Shown: one piece after another, positions 19,403-28,281 of the stretch | Layout of the letters: the number at the start of each line of letters is the position of its first letter | Numbering within the stretch: the first letter of the stretch is position 1 | Source of the DNA: Neobacillus sp. PS3-40 | GTDB taxonomy: Bacteria > Bacillota > Bacilli > Bacillales > Cytobacillaceae | DNA length: 64,000 nucleotides | Direction of reading: 5' to 3' | Assembly: GCF_030915485.1 (NCBI RefSeq) | Contig: NZ_CP133266.1 | Location: 3,786,001 to 3,850,000, forward strand | Made by a program: the position numbers and the translations under genes | Notes under the pieces: model-generated | Databases searched by the model: none | Seen by the model: only the letters and a program-made list of their open reading frames with translations | Told to the model about the DNA's origin: nothing

Positions 19403-19542
19403 AGCTAATCTGGTCTTCTTAGTATGTCTTGCACAAACAGCTCAGCTTCTTTAGGTGTCCTTGTACTCTTCTTAGACATTTCGAGTGGTGAAACAATTTG
19501 TATAAAGAAGAATTGAATTTTTAAAAAAGAAAGGGTAATAAA

Positions 19543-20340
19543 ATGAATTTACTATTTATTGGAGATGTTGTTGGTTCTCCAGGCCGTGAAATGATAAAAG
19601 AGTATGTCCCAAAATTGAAAGAAAAGTTTCGACCACAAATAACGATTATAAATGGTGAAAATGCTGCGGGTGGAAAGGGTATAACGGAGAAAATATACCG
19701 AGAATTTTTAGAAACTGGCGCCCAAGCAATTACGCTTGGAAACCATGCTTGGGACAATCGGGAAGTCTTTGAATTTATTGATGATGCAAAATATTTAGTT
19801 CGCCCTGCAAATTTTCCAGAAGGTGCACCAGGAAAAGGAATTGTTTATTTGAAATTAAATGAGTTAGAAGTGGCCATTATAAATCTACAAGGTAGGACAT
19901 TTATGAATCCACTTGACTGCCCATTTAAAAAAGCTGATGAACTAATTGAAGCTGCTCGTGCGAGAACGCCATTTATTTTTGTGGATTTTCATGCGGAAGT
20001 AACAAGTGAGAAGCAGGCAATGGGATGGTATTTAGATGGAAGAGTTTCAGCGGTTGTAGGAACGCACACACATGTCCAAACAGCGGATAATCGAATTTTA
20101 CCTGGAGGAACTGGATATTTATCCGATGTCGGGATGACAGGAGCTTATGACGGCATTCTTGGTGTTGAAAAAGAAGCTGTACTAAAAAGGTTTTTAACAA
20201 GCCTTCCCGTTCGTTTTGAAGTTCCAACTTCGGGTAGAAACCAACTAAGTGCTGTGTCAATTGAGCTTGATCGAAAAACAGGATTTACAAAAAAGATCGA
20301 ACGTATTTTAATTAGTGATGATCATCCATTTTATTCTTAA
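19543..20340 (+). CDS. ymdB: metallophosphodiesterase YmdB
   Basis: YmdB-like metallophosphoesterase of 265 residues, active on 2',3'-cyclic nucleotides in B. subtilis and involved in biofilm versus motility choice. Metal-binding motifs are all present: FIGDVVGSPGRE at the N-terminus, NGENAAGGKG, LGNHAWDN, and VVGTHTHVQT. The start ATG 19543 has GAAAGGG upstream. It has the usual place between rny and spoVS. Confidence 0.93.
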   Translation: MNLLFIGDVVGSPGREMIKEYVPKLKEKFRPQITIINGENAAGGKGITEKIYREFLETGAQAITLGNHAWDNREVFEFIDDAKYLVRPANFPEGAPGKGIVYLKLNELEVAIINLQGRTFMNPLDCPFKKADELIEAARARTPFIFVDFHAEVTSEKQAMGWYLDGRVSAVVGTHTHVQTADNRILPGGTGYLSDVGMTGAYDGILGVEKEAVLKRFLTSLPVRFEVPTSGRNQLSAVSIELDRKTGFTKKIERILISDDHPFYS

Positions 20341-20395
20341 TTCAAGAAAAAAATAGATCCTTACTAGCCCTATTCCCTTTGCTTTTTTTGTTCAA

Positions 20396-20425
20396 GCTGG
20401 AATAAGTCTTTTACCCAGCGAATAT
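20396..20425 (+). promoter_or_regulatory. SigH-type promoter for spoVS
   Basis: GCTGGAATA (one mismatch to the SigH -35 RNAGGAWWW) and AGCGAATAT (full match to RNNGAATWW), spaced 12 bp. spoVS is a known SigH target in B. subtilis, which supports the reading. Confidence 0.6.
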
Positions 20426-20508
20426 AGTAGCAGTGGAATATTATATATACCTGATTTGTCCATGAAACTGCTCATGCGGTATCGGGATTATACAAGGAGG
20501 AGCTAGTA

Positions 20509-20769
20509 ATGGAAATATTAAAAGTTTCAGCAAAGTCTAATCCTAATTCTGTAGCTGGTGCGCTTGCCGGAGTTCTGCGAGAAAAAGGTGCAGCAGAAAT
20601 GCAGGCTATTGGTGCGGGCGCATTAAATCAAGCTGTTAAAGCAGTTGCGATTGCTCGAGGATTTGTAGCACCTAGCGGAGTTAATTTAATTTGTATCCCT
20701 GCATTTACCGATATTTTGATTGATGGGGAAGAACGCACAGCTATAAAACTTATCGTTGAACCACGATAA
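20509..20769 (+). CDS. spoVS: stage V sporulation protein S
   Basis: Small Alba-like protein of 86 residues, nearly invariant among spore formers. It is required for progress past stage V and affects septation. The whole length matches the family, including the SVAGALAGVLREKGAAEMQ segment. It starts after an AAGGAGGAG site. It is flanked by a SigH-like promoter and its own terminator, so it is probably monocistronic. Confidence 0.97.
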   Translation: MEILKVSAKSNPNSVAGALAGVLREKGAAEMQAIGAGALNQAVKAVAIARGFVAPSGVNLICIPAFTDILIDGEERTAIKLIVEPR

Positions 20770-20787
20770 AAAAATGAATAATGGGAT

Positions 20788-20820
20788 CTGCTTGAATCAA
20801 ACAAGCAGGTTCTTTTTTAT
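20788..20820 (+). terminator. terminator after spoVS
   Basis: CTGCTTG and CAAGCAG with a seven-base loop, then GTTCTTTTTTATTTT. Confidence 0.8.
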
Positions 20821-20823
20821 TTT

Positions 20824-20887
20824 AACTAATCGGAATTTATATCCATAAATTCTGCTAGTGCATAAGGGCAATTATGCCTAATCATCT
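20824..20887 (+). repeat. dispersed intergenic repeat, copy B (3' truncated)
   Basis: Contains the 5' hairpin (GAATTTAT-ATCC-ATAAATTC) and the GCATAAGGGCAATTATGCC core, ends after AATCATC and lacks the GCCCTTAGGGG and terminator-like part. It starts directly at the spoVS terminator T tract. Confidence 0.75.
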
Positions 20888-20951
20888 ATATTAAATACCT
20901 TTGTTAGGTAATGTATTTTGAGTTTGAGGTAGAAAGGCAAGAAGGGAGTAA

Positions 20952-21884
20952 ATGATGAGAATTTTTGATGCTCACTGTGATGTATTGTATAAAATGTTTA
21001 AAAACCCTTCAATAAAATTTCAAAACTCAGCTAGTTTACAAGTGAATGGAGAGCAATTAACAGCTGCAAATGTTAAAATTCAAGGTTTTGCCATTTATGT
21101 ATCGCCAAATATTCATCCGAACCTTCTATTTGATGCAGCTTTACACATGGTGGAATTATTTTATGAAAAAATTATAAAACCAAATCCATTTATAAAATTA
21201 ATTACAAGAACAGAGCATATAGACATGCTGGATGATGATCAAGTGGGGGCCATTCTAACGTTGGAAGGCTGTGACGCAATTGGCAGAGATTTACTGAAGC
21301 TCAAAACCCTTTTAAGACTAGGTGTTTCATCGGTTGGTTTAACATGGAATAATGCCAACAGCGTAGCCGATGGTGCGCTAGAAGAAAGGGGTGGAGGATT
21401 AACACAATTTGGAAAAGAAGTGATTAGACTTTTAAATGAAACGAATACATGGTGTGATATATCACATTTATCAGAGAAGGGATTTTGGGATGTGATCGAA
21501 TGGGGGAATCACCCTTTTGCATCACACTCTAACTGTTATTCTCTATGCCCACATCCCCGCAACCTAAAGAATGACCAAATTAAAGCAATTATTGAAAGGG
21601 ATAGTGTAATGGGGGTTACCTTTGTACCGCAATTTTTATCAGGACAAAATGAGGCATCGATTATAGATGTTTTGCGACACGTAGAACATATTTGTGAACT
21701 AGGTGGTGAAAACCATATTGGATTTGGCTCGGATTTTGATGGAACGGAACATATTGTATCAGGGCTTACTTCGATTGGAGATTACTTCCTATTGATCAAT
21801 GAACTACAAAAATATTATTCCGAAATACAAGTATCTAAGTTTTTATATGAGAATATGAAAAAAAGATACCCACGTCGTATATAG
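20952..21884 (+). CDS. membrane dipeptidase (M19 family)
   Basis: Zinc metallodipeptidase of the renal dipeptidase/M19 family, 310 residues. Metal-binding and active-site motifs: the N-terminal HxD (DAHCD, H7 and D9), the bridging Glu in LEGCDAIG, the DISHLS histidine, SHSN, and the C-terminal FGSDFDG. There is no signal peptide, so it is likely cytoplasmic. Start ATG 20952 has AAGGGAG upstream. The natural substrate is unknown; these enzymes cleave dipeptides with broad specificity. Confidence 0.88.
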   Translation: MMRIFDAHCDVLYKMFKNPSIKFQNSASLQVNGEQLTAANVKIQGFAIYVSPNIHPNLLFDAALHMVELFYEKIIKPNPFIKLITRTEHIDMLDDDQVGAILTLEGCDAIGRDLLKLKTLLRLGVSSVGLTWNNANSVADGALEERGGGLTQFGKEVIRLLNETNTWCDISHLSEKGFWDVIEWGNHPFASHSNCYSLCPHPRNLKNDQIKAIIERDSVMGVTFVPQFLSGQNEASIIDVLRHVEHICELGGENHIGFGSDFDGTEHIVSGLTSIGDYFLLINELQKYYSEIQVSKFLYENMKKRYPRRI

Positions 21885-22006
21885 GATAAAACCATGAAAT
21901 ACCGGTGATTAAGCTTTGTTTTTGATTTATGATCAGACTAAATAGTGACTAAATTTCAAATAATAAAAAAACATTCAAATTTTAGACAATAAGTGGAAAT
22001 GAGGGG

Positions 22007-22035
22007 TTGCATTTTTGGACACATAGGTCTAGAAT
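22007..22035 (+). promoter_or_regulatory. korAB promoter
   Basis: TTGCAT and TAGAAT with a 17-bp spacer. The predicted transcription start falls within the cre-like site at 22036-22049. Confidence 0.6.
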
Positions 22036-22049
22036 TGTAAGCGTTTAGT
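22036..22049 (+). promoter_or_regulatory. cre-like site at the korAB start point
   Basis: TGTAAGCGTTTAGT matches 12 of 14 cre consensus positions, the 3' CA being replaced by GT. Its position directly after the -10 box would suit repression by CcpA in glucose. Confidence 0.4.
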
Positions 22050-22176
22050 ACGTATCCTTTAATCTACTTTTCTATTCTATTTAGAAAAAAATGGAATTCA
22101 ATTCTAGTGATTTAAGGAAATGTCCTAATAAAAAATAGTTTCACAATCTTTTTACATATCCAAAGGGGTGTAAGTC

Positions 22177-23928
22177 ATGATCAATCAACTTTCATGGAAA
22201 GTTGGCGGACAACAAGGAGAAGGCATTGAAAGTACAGGGGAAATATTTGCTATTGCACTAAATCGACTAGGATATTACCTGTATGGTTTTCGCCATTTTT
22301 CGTCACGTATTAAGGGTGGACATACGAATAACAAAATTAGAGTAAGTACATCACAAGTGCGCTCAATTTCTGATGATCTTGATATTCTTGTGGCATTTGA
22401 TCAGGAAACAATCGATGTAAACTATGCTGAATTGCACAGTAAAGGTGTCATCATGGCCGATTCCAAATTCAATCCGAAAAAGCCTGGGGACACTGAAGCA
22501 AGTATGTATGCGGTTCCATTCACTGAAATGGCAACTAAATTAGGTACTTCACTAATGAAAAACATGGTTGCAATCGGTGCAACTTCCGCTGTTTTGGATC
22601 TTGATATTCAAGTTTTCAATGAAGTCGTGAATGAAATTTTCGGCAAAAAAGGCGAGCAAGTTGTTGCAAAAAACATGGAAGCAATTAAAGCAGGCTATGA
22701 TTATATGAAAGAAAAGCTTAATAACGTTCAGCCGATGCAGCTTGAAAAAGCTGATGGTAAAAAACGGATGTTTATGATTGGAAACGATGCCATTGCACTT
22801 GGTGCGCTAGCTGGAGGCTGTCGTTTTATGTCGGCTTATCCAATTACTCCGGCATCTGATATTATGGAGTACTTAATTAAAAAGCTTCCTCCACTTGGCG
22901 GTGCTGTTATTCAAACAGAAGATGAAATTGCAGCTTGTACAATGGCTATTGGTGCGAACTATGGTGGTGTTCGAGCATTAACTGCGTCATCTGGCCCAGG
23001 GCTATCATTGAAAATGGAAGCAATTGGTTTGTCTGGTATGACAGAAGTGCCATTAGTTATCGTTGATACGCAACGTGGCGGTCCATCAACAGGCTTACCA
23101 ACAAAACAAGAACAATCAGATTTAATGGCGATGATCTATGGAACCCATGGGGAAATTCCAAAAATCGTTCTTGCGCCAAGCACTGTTGAGGAAGCATTCT
23201 ATGACTCAGCTGAAGCTTTCAACCTTGCTGAAGAATACCAATGCCCAGTCATTGTTCTATCAGACCTTCAACTTTCATTAGGTAAACAAACTGTAGAACC
23301 GCTTGATTATAACAGAGTAGAAATCAGACGTGGAAAGCTTGTAACAGAGGAAATTCCAGCTGATGAAAATGGTGGCTATTTCAAACGGTACGAAGTTACA
23401 GAAGACGGAGTTTCACCACGTGTCATTCCTGGTATGAAAAATGGAATTCACCATGTTACAGGTGTAGAACATGCTGAAACGGGTAAACCATCTGAATCAC
23501 CAACAAACAGGATAGCACAAATGGATAAACGTTTCCGCAAAATTGAAAATATTCGCTTTGATAGACCTGTTCATAAATATGAGCCACATCAAGAGGCAGA
23601 TGTTTTACTCGTCGGATTTAATGGAACAAGAGGTGCGATTGAAGAAGCTATCACTCGCCTAGAAAATGAAGGCATGAAAGTGAATCATGCACATATTCGC
23701 TTAATCCATCCGTTCCCATCTGATGAAGTTCTTCCAATGGTTCGTTCTGCTAAAAAAGTAATCGTAGTAGAAAATAATGCTACTGGACAGCTTGCAAATA
23801 TCATGAGAATGAATATTGGTCATGTTGAAAAAATCACTAAGTTCTTAAAATATGATGGTAACCCATTTTTACCACACGAAATTTATTCAAAATGTAAGGA
23901 GTTGTTTGTTCTAAATGGCCACATTTAA
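22177..23928 (+). CDS. korA: 2-oxoacid:ferredoxin oxidoreductase, fused gamma-alpha subunit (KorA)
   Basis: Large subunit of 2-oxoglutarate (or related 2-oxoacid) ferredoxin oxidoreductase, 583 residues. Residues about 1-185 are the gamma domain (GGQQGEGIESTGEIFA). The rest is the alpha subunit pyrimidine-binding part (GCRFMSAYPITPASDIMEYL, TEDEIAACTMAIGANYGG) and a late transketolase-C-like domain. It pairs with KorB, whose ATG lies 14 bp inside its 3' end. It gives a coenzyme A and ferredoxin-linked route for oxidative decarboxylation. 2-oxoglutarate specificity is inferred, not visible. Confidence 0.92.
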   Translation: MINQLSWKVGGQQGEGIESTGEIFAIALNRLGYYLYGFRHFSSRIKGGHTNNKIRVSTSQVRSISDDLDILVAFDQETIDVNYAELHSKGVIMADSKFNPKKPGDTEASMYAVPFTEMATKLGTSLMKNMVAIGATSAVLDLDIQVFNEVVNEIFGKKGEQVVAKNMEAIKAGYDYMKEKLNNVQPMQLEKADGKKRMFMIGNDAIALGALAGGCRFMSAYPITPASDIMEYLIKKLPPLGGAVIQTEDEIAACTMAIGANYGGVRALTASSGPGLSLKMEAIGLSGMTEVPLVIVDTQRGGPSTGLPTKQEQSDLMAMIYGTHGEIPKIVLAPSTVEEAFYDSAEAFNLAEEYQCPVIVLSDLQLSLGKQTVEPLDYNRVEIRRGKLVTEEIPADENGGYFKRYEVTEDGVSPRVIPGMKNGIHHVTGVEHAETGKPSESPTNRIAQMDKRFRKIENIRFDRPVHKYEPHQEADVLLVGFNGTRGAIEEAITRLENEGMKVNHAHIRLIHPFPSDEVLPMVRSAKKVIVVENNATGQLANIMRMNIGHVEKITKFLKYDGNPFLPHEIYSKCKELFVLNGHI

Positions 23929-24781
23929 AGACTTTCGTAATGATGTAAAACCAAACTGGTGCCCCGGCTGTGGCGACTACTCTGTACAAGCTTCAATTCA
24001 ACGTGCGGTAGCAAATGTTGGTTTAGAACCTGAAAATTTAGCAATTATTTCTGGAATCGGCTGTTCCGGTCGTATTTCCGGTTATATCAAATCATATGGT
24101 TTCCATTCAATTCATGGTCGTTCACTTCCAATTGCCCAAGGTTTAAAAATGGCTAATCGCGATTTAACCGTTATTGCCTCAGGTGGAGATGGAGACGGAT
24201 TTGCAATTGGTATGGGTCACACTGTCCATGCGATTCGTCGTAACATGAACATTACGTATATTGTTATGGATAACCAAATTTATGGGCTAACAAAAGGCCA
24301 AACATCACCACGTTCTGCAGTTGGTTTTAAAACAAAATCTACCCCAATGGGATCTGTAGAACCGCCGATTTCTCCAATGGAGTTAGCATTAACAGTTGGT
24401 GCAACTTTTGTTGCTCAGAGTTTCTCAACCGATTTGAAGGAACTTACTGAATTAATTGAAGCAGGAATCAAACATGAAGGTTTCTCTTTAATTAATGTAT
24501 TTAGTCCATGTGTAACCTATAATAAGGTTAATACGTATGATTGGTATAAAGAAAATCTTACTAGCCTAAGTACTATTGAAGGTTATGATGCTAATGATCG
24601 TAATGCAGCAATGCAAACAGTAATGAAATATAAGGGCCTCGTGACTGGTCTTATTTATCAAGATACAGAGCGTCAATCATATCAGCATTTACTTGGTGGT
24701 TATTCACAAGAGCCGCTTACTCAAGCTGATTTAGGACTTAACCCTGTACATTTTGACAAATTAGTTTCAGAATTTATGTAG
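23915..24781 (+). CDS. korB: 2-oxoacid:ferredoxin oxidoreductase beta subunit (KorB)
   Basis: Thiamine-diphosphate-binding beta subunit, 288 residues. The TPP site is visible as GGDGDGFAIGMGH with DNQIYGLTKGQ. Cysteines C16, C19, C50 and C199 are placed to bind the single [4Fe-4S] cluster of the KorB type. It overlaps korA by 14 bp, with AAGGAG inside korA. No gene for an extra ferredoxin subunit is present nearby, so it must use a free ferredoxin. Confidence 0.93.
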   Translation: MATFKDFRNDVKPNWCPGCGDYSVQASIQRAVANVGLEPENLAIISGIGCSGRISGYIKSYGFHSIHGRSLPIAQGLKMANRDLTVIASGGDGDGFAIGMGHTVHAIRRNMNITYIVMDNQIYGLTKGQTSPRSAVGFKTKSTPMGSVEPPISPMELALTVGATFVAQSFSTDLKELTELIEAGIKHEGFSLINVFSPCVTYNKVNTYDWYKENLTSLSTIEGYDANDRNAAMQTVMKYKGLVTGLIYQDTERQSYQHLLGGYSQEPLTQADLGLNPVHFDKLVSEFM

Positions 24782-24789
24782 CCATTAAG

Positions 24790-24822
24790 AAATCCACGGA
24801 TTAAAATCCGTGGATTTTTTTT
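24790..24822 (+). terminator. terminator after korB
   Basis: AAATCCACGGA and TCCGTGGATTT with a six-base loop and T8 tract. Confidence 0.92.
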
Positions 24823-24959
24823 GCGAATTTTGATTTAGCCTTGTTGATTCCTTGGATGAATAGAAATATCTTATAGGCAGCAAAGTCGAAATTCATGATT
24901 AATTACAACAATTTATATATATTCTGGTTTTGTTTATGAATATGATCCTTGATTTTCTA

Positions 24960-24988
24960 TTGTTTTCATGCTCTTAAACCTTTATACT
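24960..24988 (+). promoter_or_regulatory. candidate miaB promoter
   Basis: TTGTTT and TATACT spaced 17 bp, about 118 bp before the miaB start. Nothing else was seen between the korB terminator and miaB. Confidence 0.45.
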
Positions 24989-25106
24989 ATTGTAATGTGT
25001 AGAGTCTAGCTGTACCTTTATTAAACCCTTAAAAGGAACAGAATACCAATTTTAATATTAATAGATGAAGTGGAAGAAATTCTTATGGAAAGGGGATACA
25101 ACCCAA

Positions 25107-26654
25107 ATGAATGAGGAACAGCGATTGGAAAACCAACAAGTAGAGTCTACTAATTCTCCGGACAAAAAATCCACAGAGGATTATAGTAAATATTTTGACA
25201 AAGTCATGACTGCACCTTCTCTTAAAGATGCAAAACAACGTGGGAAAGAAGAAGTTAAGTACCAAAATGACTTTGCCATTTCAGAAGAATTTCGTGGAAT
25301 GGGTGAAGGCCGCAAATTTTACATACGTACGTATGGCTGTCAAATGAATGAACATGATACTGAAGTAATGGCAGGAATCTTCATGGCTTTAGGCTATGAA
25401 CCAACAGAAAGTGTGGAAGATGCAAACGTCATTTTATTAAATACTTGTGCAGTTCGTGAGAATGCTGAAAATAAGGTATTTGGTGAACTTGGTCATTTAA
25501 AAGTGCTTAAATTGGAAAAACCTGATCTCCTCCTTGGAGTATGCGGTTGCATGTCACAGGAAGAGTCTGTTGTTAATAAAATTCTGAAGACATACAATTT
25601 TGTTGATATGATTTTTGGTACACATAATATTCATCGTTTGCCAAATATTTTACATGATGCTTATATGTCAAAGGAAATGGTTGTTGAGGTTTGGTCTAAG
25701 GAAGGGGATGTAATTGAAAACCTTCCAAAGGTTCGCCGTGGGAAAATTAAAGGCTGGGTAAACATTATGTACGGCTGTGATAAATTCTGTACGTACTGTA
25801 TCGTTCCATATACTCGTGGTAAAGAGCGGAGCCGTAGACCTGAGGAGATCATTCAGGAAGTCCGCCATTTAGCAGCCCAGGGCTTTCAAGAGGTAACCCT
25901 TCTTGGACAAAACGTGAATGCTTACGGTAAGGACCTAGAGGATCTGTTTAACTATCGTCTTGGTGATCTTATGGATGACTTACGTAAAATTGATATTCCA
26001 CGGATTCGTTTTACAACAAGCCACCCGCGTGATTTTGATGATCATCTAATTGAAGTTCTGGCAAAGGGCGGCAATTTAATGAATCATATTCATTTGCCTG
26101 TTCAGTCAGGATCAACAGAAGTTCTGAAAATTATGGCTCGTAAATATACAAGAGAACAATATTTAGAGCTAATTCGTAAAATTAAGGCTGCAATTCCGGA
26201 TGTTTCGTTAACAACTGATATAATTGTAGGCTATCCGAATGAAACGGATGAGCAGTTTGAAGAAACATTATCATTATACAAAGAAGTAGGTTTCGAAACT
26301 GCCTATACATTTATATACTCTCCACGAGAAGGAACACCTGCAGCAGAGATGCAAGATAATGTTCCAATGAATGTGAAAAAAGACCGCTTACAGCGCTTAA
26401 ATAGCCTTGTTAATGAATCTTCAGCAGAAGCGATGAAAAAATACCAGGACCAAATCGTTGAAGTTCTTGTCGAAGGTGAAAGTAAGAATAATCCAGACGT
26501 GTTGGCAGGGTATACAAGTAAGAGTAAGCTCGTTAACTTTAAAGGTCCTAATTCAGCGATAGGTAAAATTGTCAAAGTGAAGATTACTCAAACAAAAACA
26601 TGGTCATTAAACGGAGAAATGATTGAACAACAAGAACCAGTTGAGGTGAAATAA
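25107..26654 (+). CDS. miaB: tRNA-2-methylthio-N6-dimethylallyladenosine synthase MiaB
   Basis: Radical-SAM methylthiotransferase that converts i6A37 to ms2i6A37 in tRNA. It has 515 residues from the chosen ATG at 25107 (MNEEQRLEN), which has AAGGGG upstream; an in-frame ATG at 25065 lacks a site. Order: UPF0004 domain with conserved cysteines ([30 protein letters not shown]), radical-SAM CDKFCTYC motif near residue 225, and a C-terminal TRAM domain. MiaA, which makes the substrate, is encoded at 48 kb. ricA follows after one base. Confidence 0.97.
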   Translation: MNEEQRLENQQVESTNSPDKKSTEDYSKYFDKVMTAPSLKDAKQRGKEEVKYQNDFAISEEFRGMGEGRKFYIRTYGCQMNEHDTEVMAGIFMALGYEPTESVEDANVILLNTCAVRENAENKVFGELGHLKVLKLEKPDLLLGVCGCMSQEESVVNKILKTYNFVDMIFGTHNIHRLPNILHDAYMSKEMVVEVWSKEGDVIENLPKVRRGKIKGWVNIMYGCDKFCTYCIVPYTRGKERSRRPEEIIQEVRHLAAQGFQEVTLLGQNVNAYGKDLEDLFNYRLGDLMDDLRKIDIPRIRFTTSHPRDFDDHLIEVLAKGGNLMNHIHLPVQSGSTEVLKIMARKYTREQYLELIRKIKAAIPDVSLTTDIIVGYPNETDEQFEETLSLYKEVGFETAYTFIYSPREGTPAAEMQDNVPMNVKKDRLQRLNSLVNESSAEAMKKYQDQIVEVLVEGESKNNPDVLAGYTSKSKLVNFKGPNSAIGKIVKVKITQTKTWSLNGEMIEQQEPVEVK

Positions 26655-26655
26655 G

Positions 26656-27117
26656 ATGGCAAAATATACAAAAGATGATATCGTAGCACGTGCAATAGAA
26701 TTAGCATCAATGATTTCGGAAACAGATGAAGTAGATTTCTTTAAACGTGCAGAAGCAAAAATTCATGCAAATGAAAATGTTCGTACAATGATTTCGGACA
26801 TTAAAGGACTACAAAAGCAGGCAGTTAACCTACAGCATTATGGGAAACCTGAAGCTTTGAAAAAAGTGGAAGATAAAATTGCTTCAATTGAAGAAGAAGT
26901 AGATTCCATTCCCGTTGTTCAAGAGTTCAAACAATCCCAACTTGAAGTAAACGAATTGCTACAACTAATTGCTTCGACAATTTCGAATACTGTAACAGAT
27001 AATATTATTATCGCCACAGGCGGAGATGTCTTACGTGGTGAAACAGGTGCAAGCATGGAACATGATGCAGCATGCGGTTGCGACCACGATAATGAAGACC
27101 ACGATCACAAGCATTAA
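26656..27117 (+). CDS. ricA: RicA (YmcA), Y-complex / competence and biofilm regulator
   Basis: Helical protein of 153 residues in the YlbF/YmcA family. With RicF and RicT it forms a complex carrying Fe-S clusters and directs RNase Y to selected transcripts; it affects sporulation, competence and biofilm in B. subtilis. The C-terminal CGCDHDNEDHDHKH segment gives cysteine and a histidine-rich tail suited to metal binding. It begins one base after the miaB stop, within a coupled unit, as in B. subtilis. Confidence 0.92.
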   Translation: MAKYTKDDIVARAIELASMISETDEVDFFKRAEAKIHANENVRTMISDIKGLQKQAVNLQHYGKPEALKKVEDKIASIEEEVDSIPVVQEFKQSQLEVNELLQLIASTISNTVTDNIIIATGGDVLRGETGASMEHDAACGCDHDNEDHDHKH

Positions 27118-27122
27118 AATGG

Positions 27123-27153
27123 AAACCAGGCTTAATATAAGCCTGGTTTTTTT
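27123..27153 (+). terminator. terminator after ricA
   Basis: AAACCAGGCTT and AAGCCTGGTTT with a five-base loop and T tract, directly joined to repeat copy C. Confidence 0.92.
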
Positions 27154-27256
27154 AGCTAATATCAGAATTTATATTCATAAATTTCTGCTCACGCATAAGG
27201 ACAACTATGCTTGTCATCGCACTTAGGGGACTCGCCAAACGGCGAGTTTTCTTTAT
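27154..27256 (+). repeat. dispersed intergenic repeat, copy C
   Basis: Full-length copy. Order: AGCTAAT, 5' hairpin AGAATTTAT-ATTC-ATAAATTTCT, GCATAAGGACAACTATGC core, GCACTTAGGGG, and the perfect hairpin CTCGCC-AAAC-GGCGAG followed by TTTTCTTTAT. It begins at the ricA terminator. Confidence 0.85.
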
Positions 27257-27294
27257 CTACGTAAAATCCCTCTAATAAAAGTCCAATCTAGGTG

Positions 27295-27322
27295 GAACAT
27301 ACCCCAAAATCCCGCATAAAAT
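27295..27322 (+). promoter_or_regulatory. possible SigE promoter of cotE (P1)
   Basis: CATAAAAT at 27315 matches the SigE -10 CATACAMT with one change; a weak GAACATA -35 lies 13 bp upstream. Based on the known SigE-dependent cotE P1 of B. subtilis. Confidence 0.3.
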
Positions 27323-27366
27323 GAACTATGACTAAACTTTTATCCACTATTCACAAAAAAAAATCG

Positions 27367-27395
27367 CACAAGAGTCTAGAAATCAGCATAGGATG
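27367..27395 (+). promoter_or_regulatory. possible SigK promoter of cotE (P2)
   Basis: CACA and CATAGGATG spaced 16 bp match the SigK pattern MACM-N16-CATANNNTA with one mismatch, 33 bp before the cotE start. B. subtilis cotE P2 is SigK-dependent. Confidence 0.5.
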
Positions 27396-27427
27396 AAATG
27401 AAACTGAATGAGGAGGGTTCGCTCGAA

Positions 27428-27973
27428 ATGGGAGAATACAGAGAGATAATTACCAAAGCAGTCGTTGCCAAAGGACGGAAATTCACCCAGTCCAATCATA
27501 CGATTTGCCCGGCGCATAATCCAACAAGCATCCTTGGCTGTTGGATCATCAACCATAAATACGAGGCGAAAAAAGTCGGTAAGACGGTAGAGATACGCGG
27601 CCATTATGATATCAACACTTGGTACTCCTATAATGATAATACAAAAACAGAAGTAGTTACCGAAAGTGTTACTTATACTGATGTCATAAAGCTAAAATAT
27701 CGCGACCATGACAGTATGGATGACAGTGAAGTTATCGCACGTGTCTTACAACAGCCAAACTGTGTCGAAGCAGTCATTTCTCCAAATGGCAATAAAATTA
27801 TCGTCAATGTGGAAAGAGAGTTCATTGTTGAGGTTATTGGAGAAACAAAAGTTTGTGTTGCCATCAACCCTAATGGATGCTCTTGTAATGACGATGAGTG
27901 GGGAATGAATGTTGACGATGAAGAGTTCGATGAACTTAATCCCGATTTCTTAGTCGGCTCTGAAGAAGAATAA
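27428..27973 (+). CDS. cotE: outer spore coat morphogenetic protein CotE
   Basis: Protein of 181 residues that organises the outer spore coat in the mother cell. It matches CotE over its full length, including [17 protein letters not shown] at the start and the very acidic C-terminus ([19 protein letters not shown]) required for its coat interactions. The ATG at 27428 follows GAGGAGGG; the in-frame ATG 30 bases upstream is less likely. SigE and SigK-like promoters lie upstream. In B. subtilis mutS follows directly; here mutS is 13.7 kb away. Confidence 0.97.
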   Translation: MGEYREIITKAVVAKGRKFTQSNHTICPAHNPTSILGCWIINHKYEAKKVGKTVEIRGHYDINTWYSYNDNTKTEVVTESVTYTDVIKLKYRDHDSMDDSEVIARVLQQPNCVEAVISPNGNKIIVNVEREFIVEVIGETKVCVAINPNGCSCNDDEWGMNVDDEEFDELNPDFLVGSEEE

Positions 27974-27977
27974 AGAC

Positions 27978-28010
27978 ACTAGGAAGTTTTTTCTTCCTAG
28001 TTTTTCTTTT
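27978..28010 (+). terminator. terminator after cotE
   Basis: ACTAGGAAG and CTTCCTAGT with a T-rich loop and TTTTCTTTTT tail, directly joined to repeat copy D. Confidence 0.88.
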
Positions 28011-28011
28011 T

Positions 28012-28110
28012 AGCTAATCAGAATGTATATCCATAAATTCTGCTAGCGCATAAGGGCAACTACGCCTAATCATCGCCCTTAGGGGCTCGCCGATCAGCGA
28101 GTTTTCTTTA
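28012..28110 (+). repeat. dispersed intergenic repeat, copy D (most complete)
   Basis: Reference copy of the family: AGCTAATCAGAATGTATATC, ATAAATTCTGCTAGCG, CATAAGGGCAACTACGCC, TAATCATCGCCCTTAGGGG, CTCGC-CGATCA-GCGAG and TTTTCTTTA. The last two parts form a terminator-like hairpin. It starts immediately after the cotE terminator. Confidence 0.85.
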
Positions 28111-28229
28111 TTGTTGTCTTTGAAATGTTTATTGTATTATGGCTCATTTGTGTAACAAGTTTCACACGAATGAGCCATAAATCTTTTTTTCAACAGTATA
28201 ATTTAACGAAGCATTTATTATTTTTGAAC

Positions 28230-28259
28230 GAATGATTTCCAGAGTGAATTAGCATCCTA
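28230..28259 (+). promoter_or_regulatory. SigG-type forespore promoter
   Basis: GAATG and CATCCTA with an 18-bp spacer fit the SigG pattern GNATR-N18-CATNHTA at every fixed position, 22 bp before the next gene's start codon. Confidence 0.6.
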
Positions 28260-28281
28260 TTTTTTAGGAGGTGTTTTAAAA

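Noticed and set aside
19404-19482. 24-codon minus-strand ORF (MSKKSTRTPKEAELF...) between rny and ymdB
   Set aside because: The sequence looks protein-like but there is no ribosome site or promoter, and it ends at the rny terminator; at most a relic.
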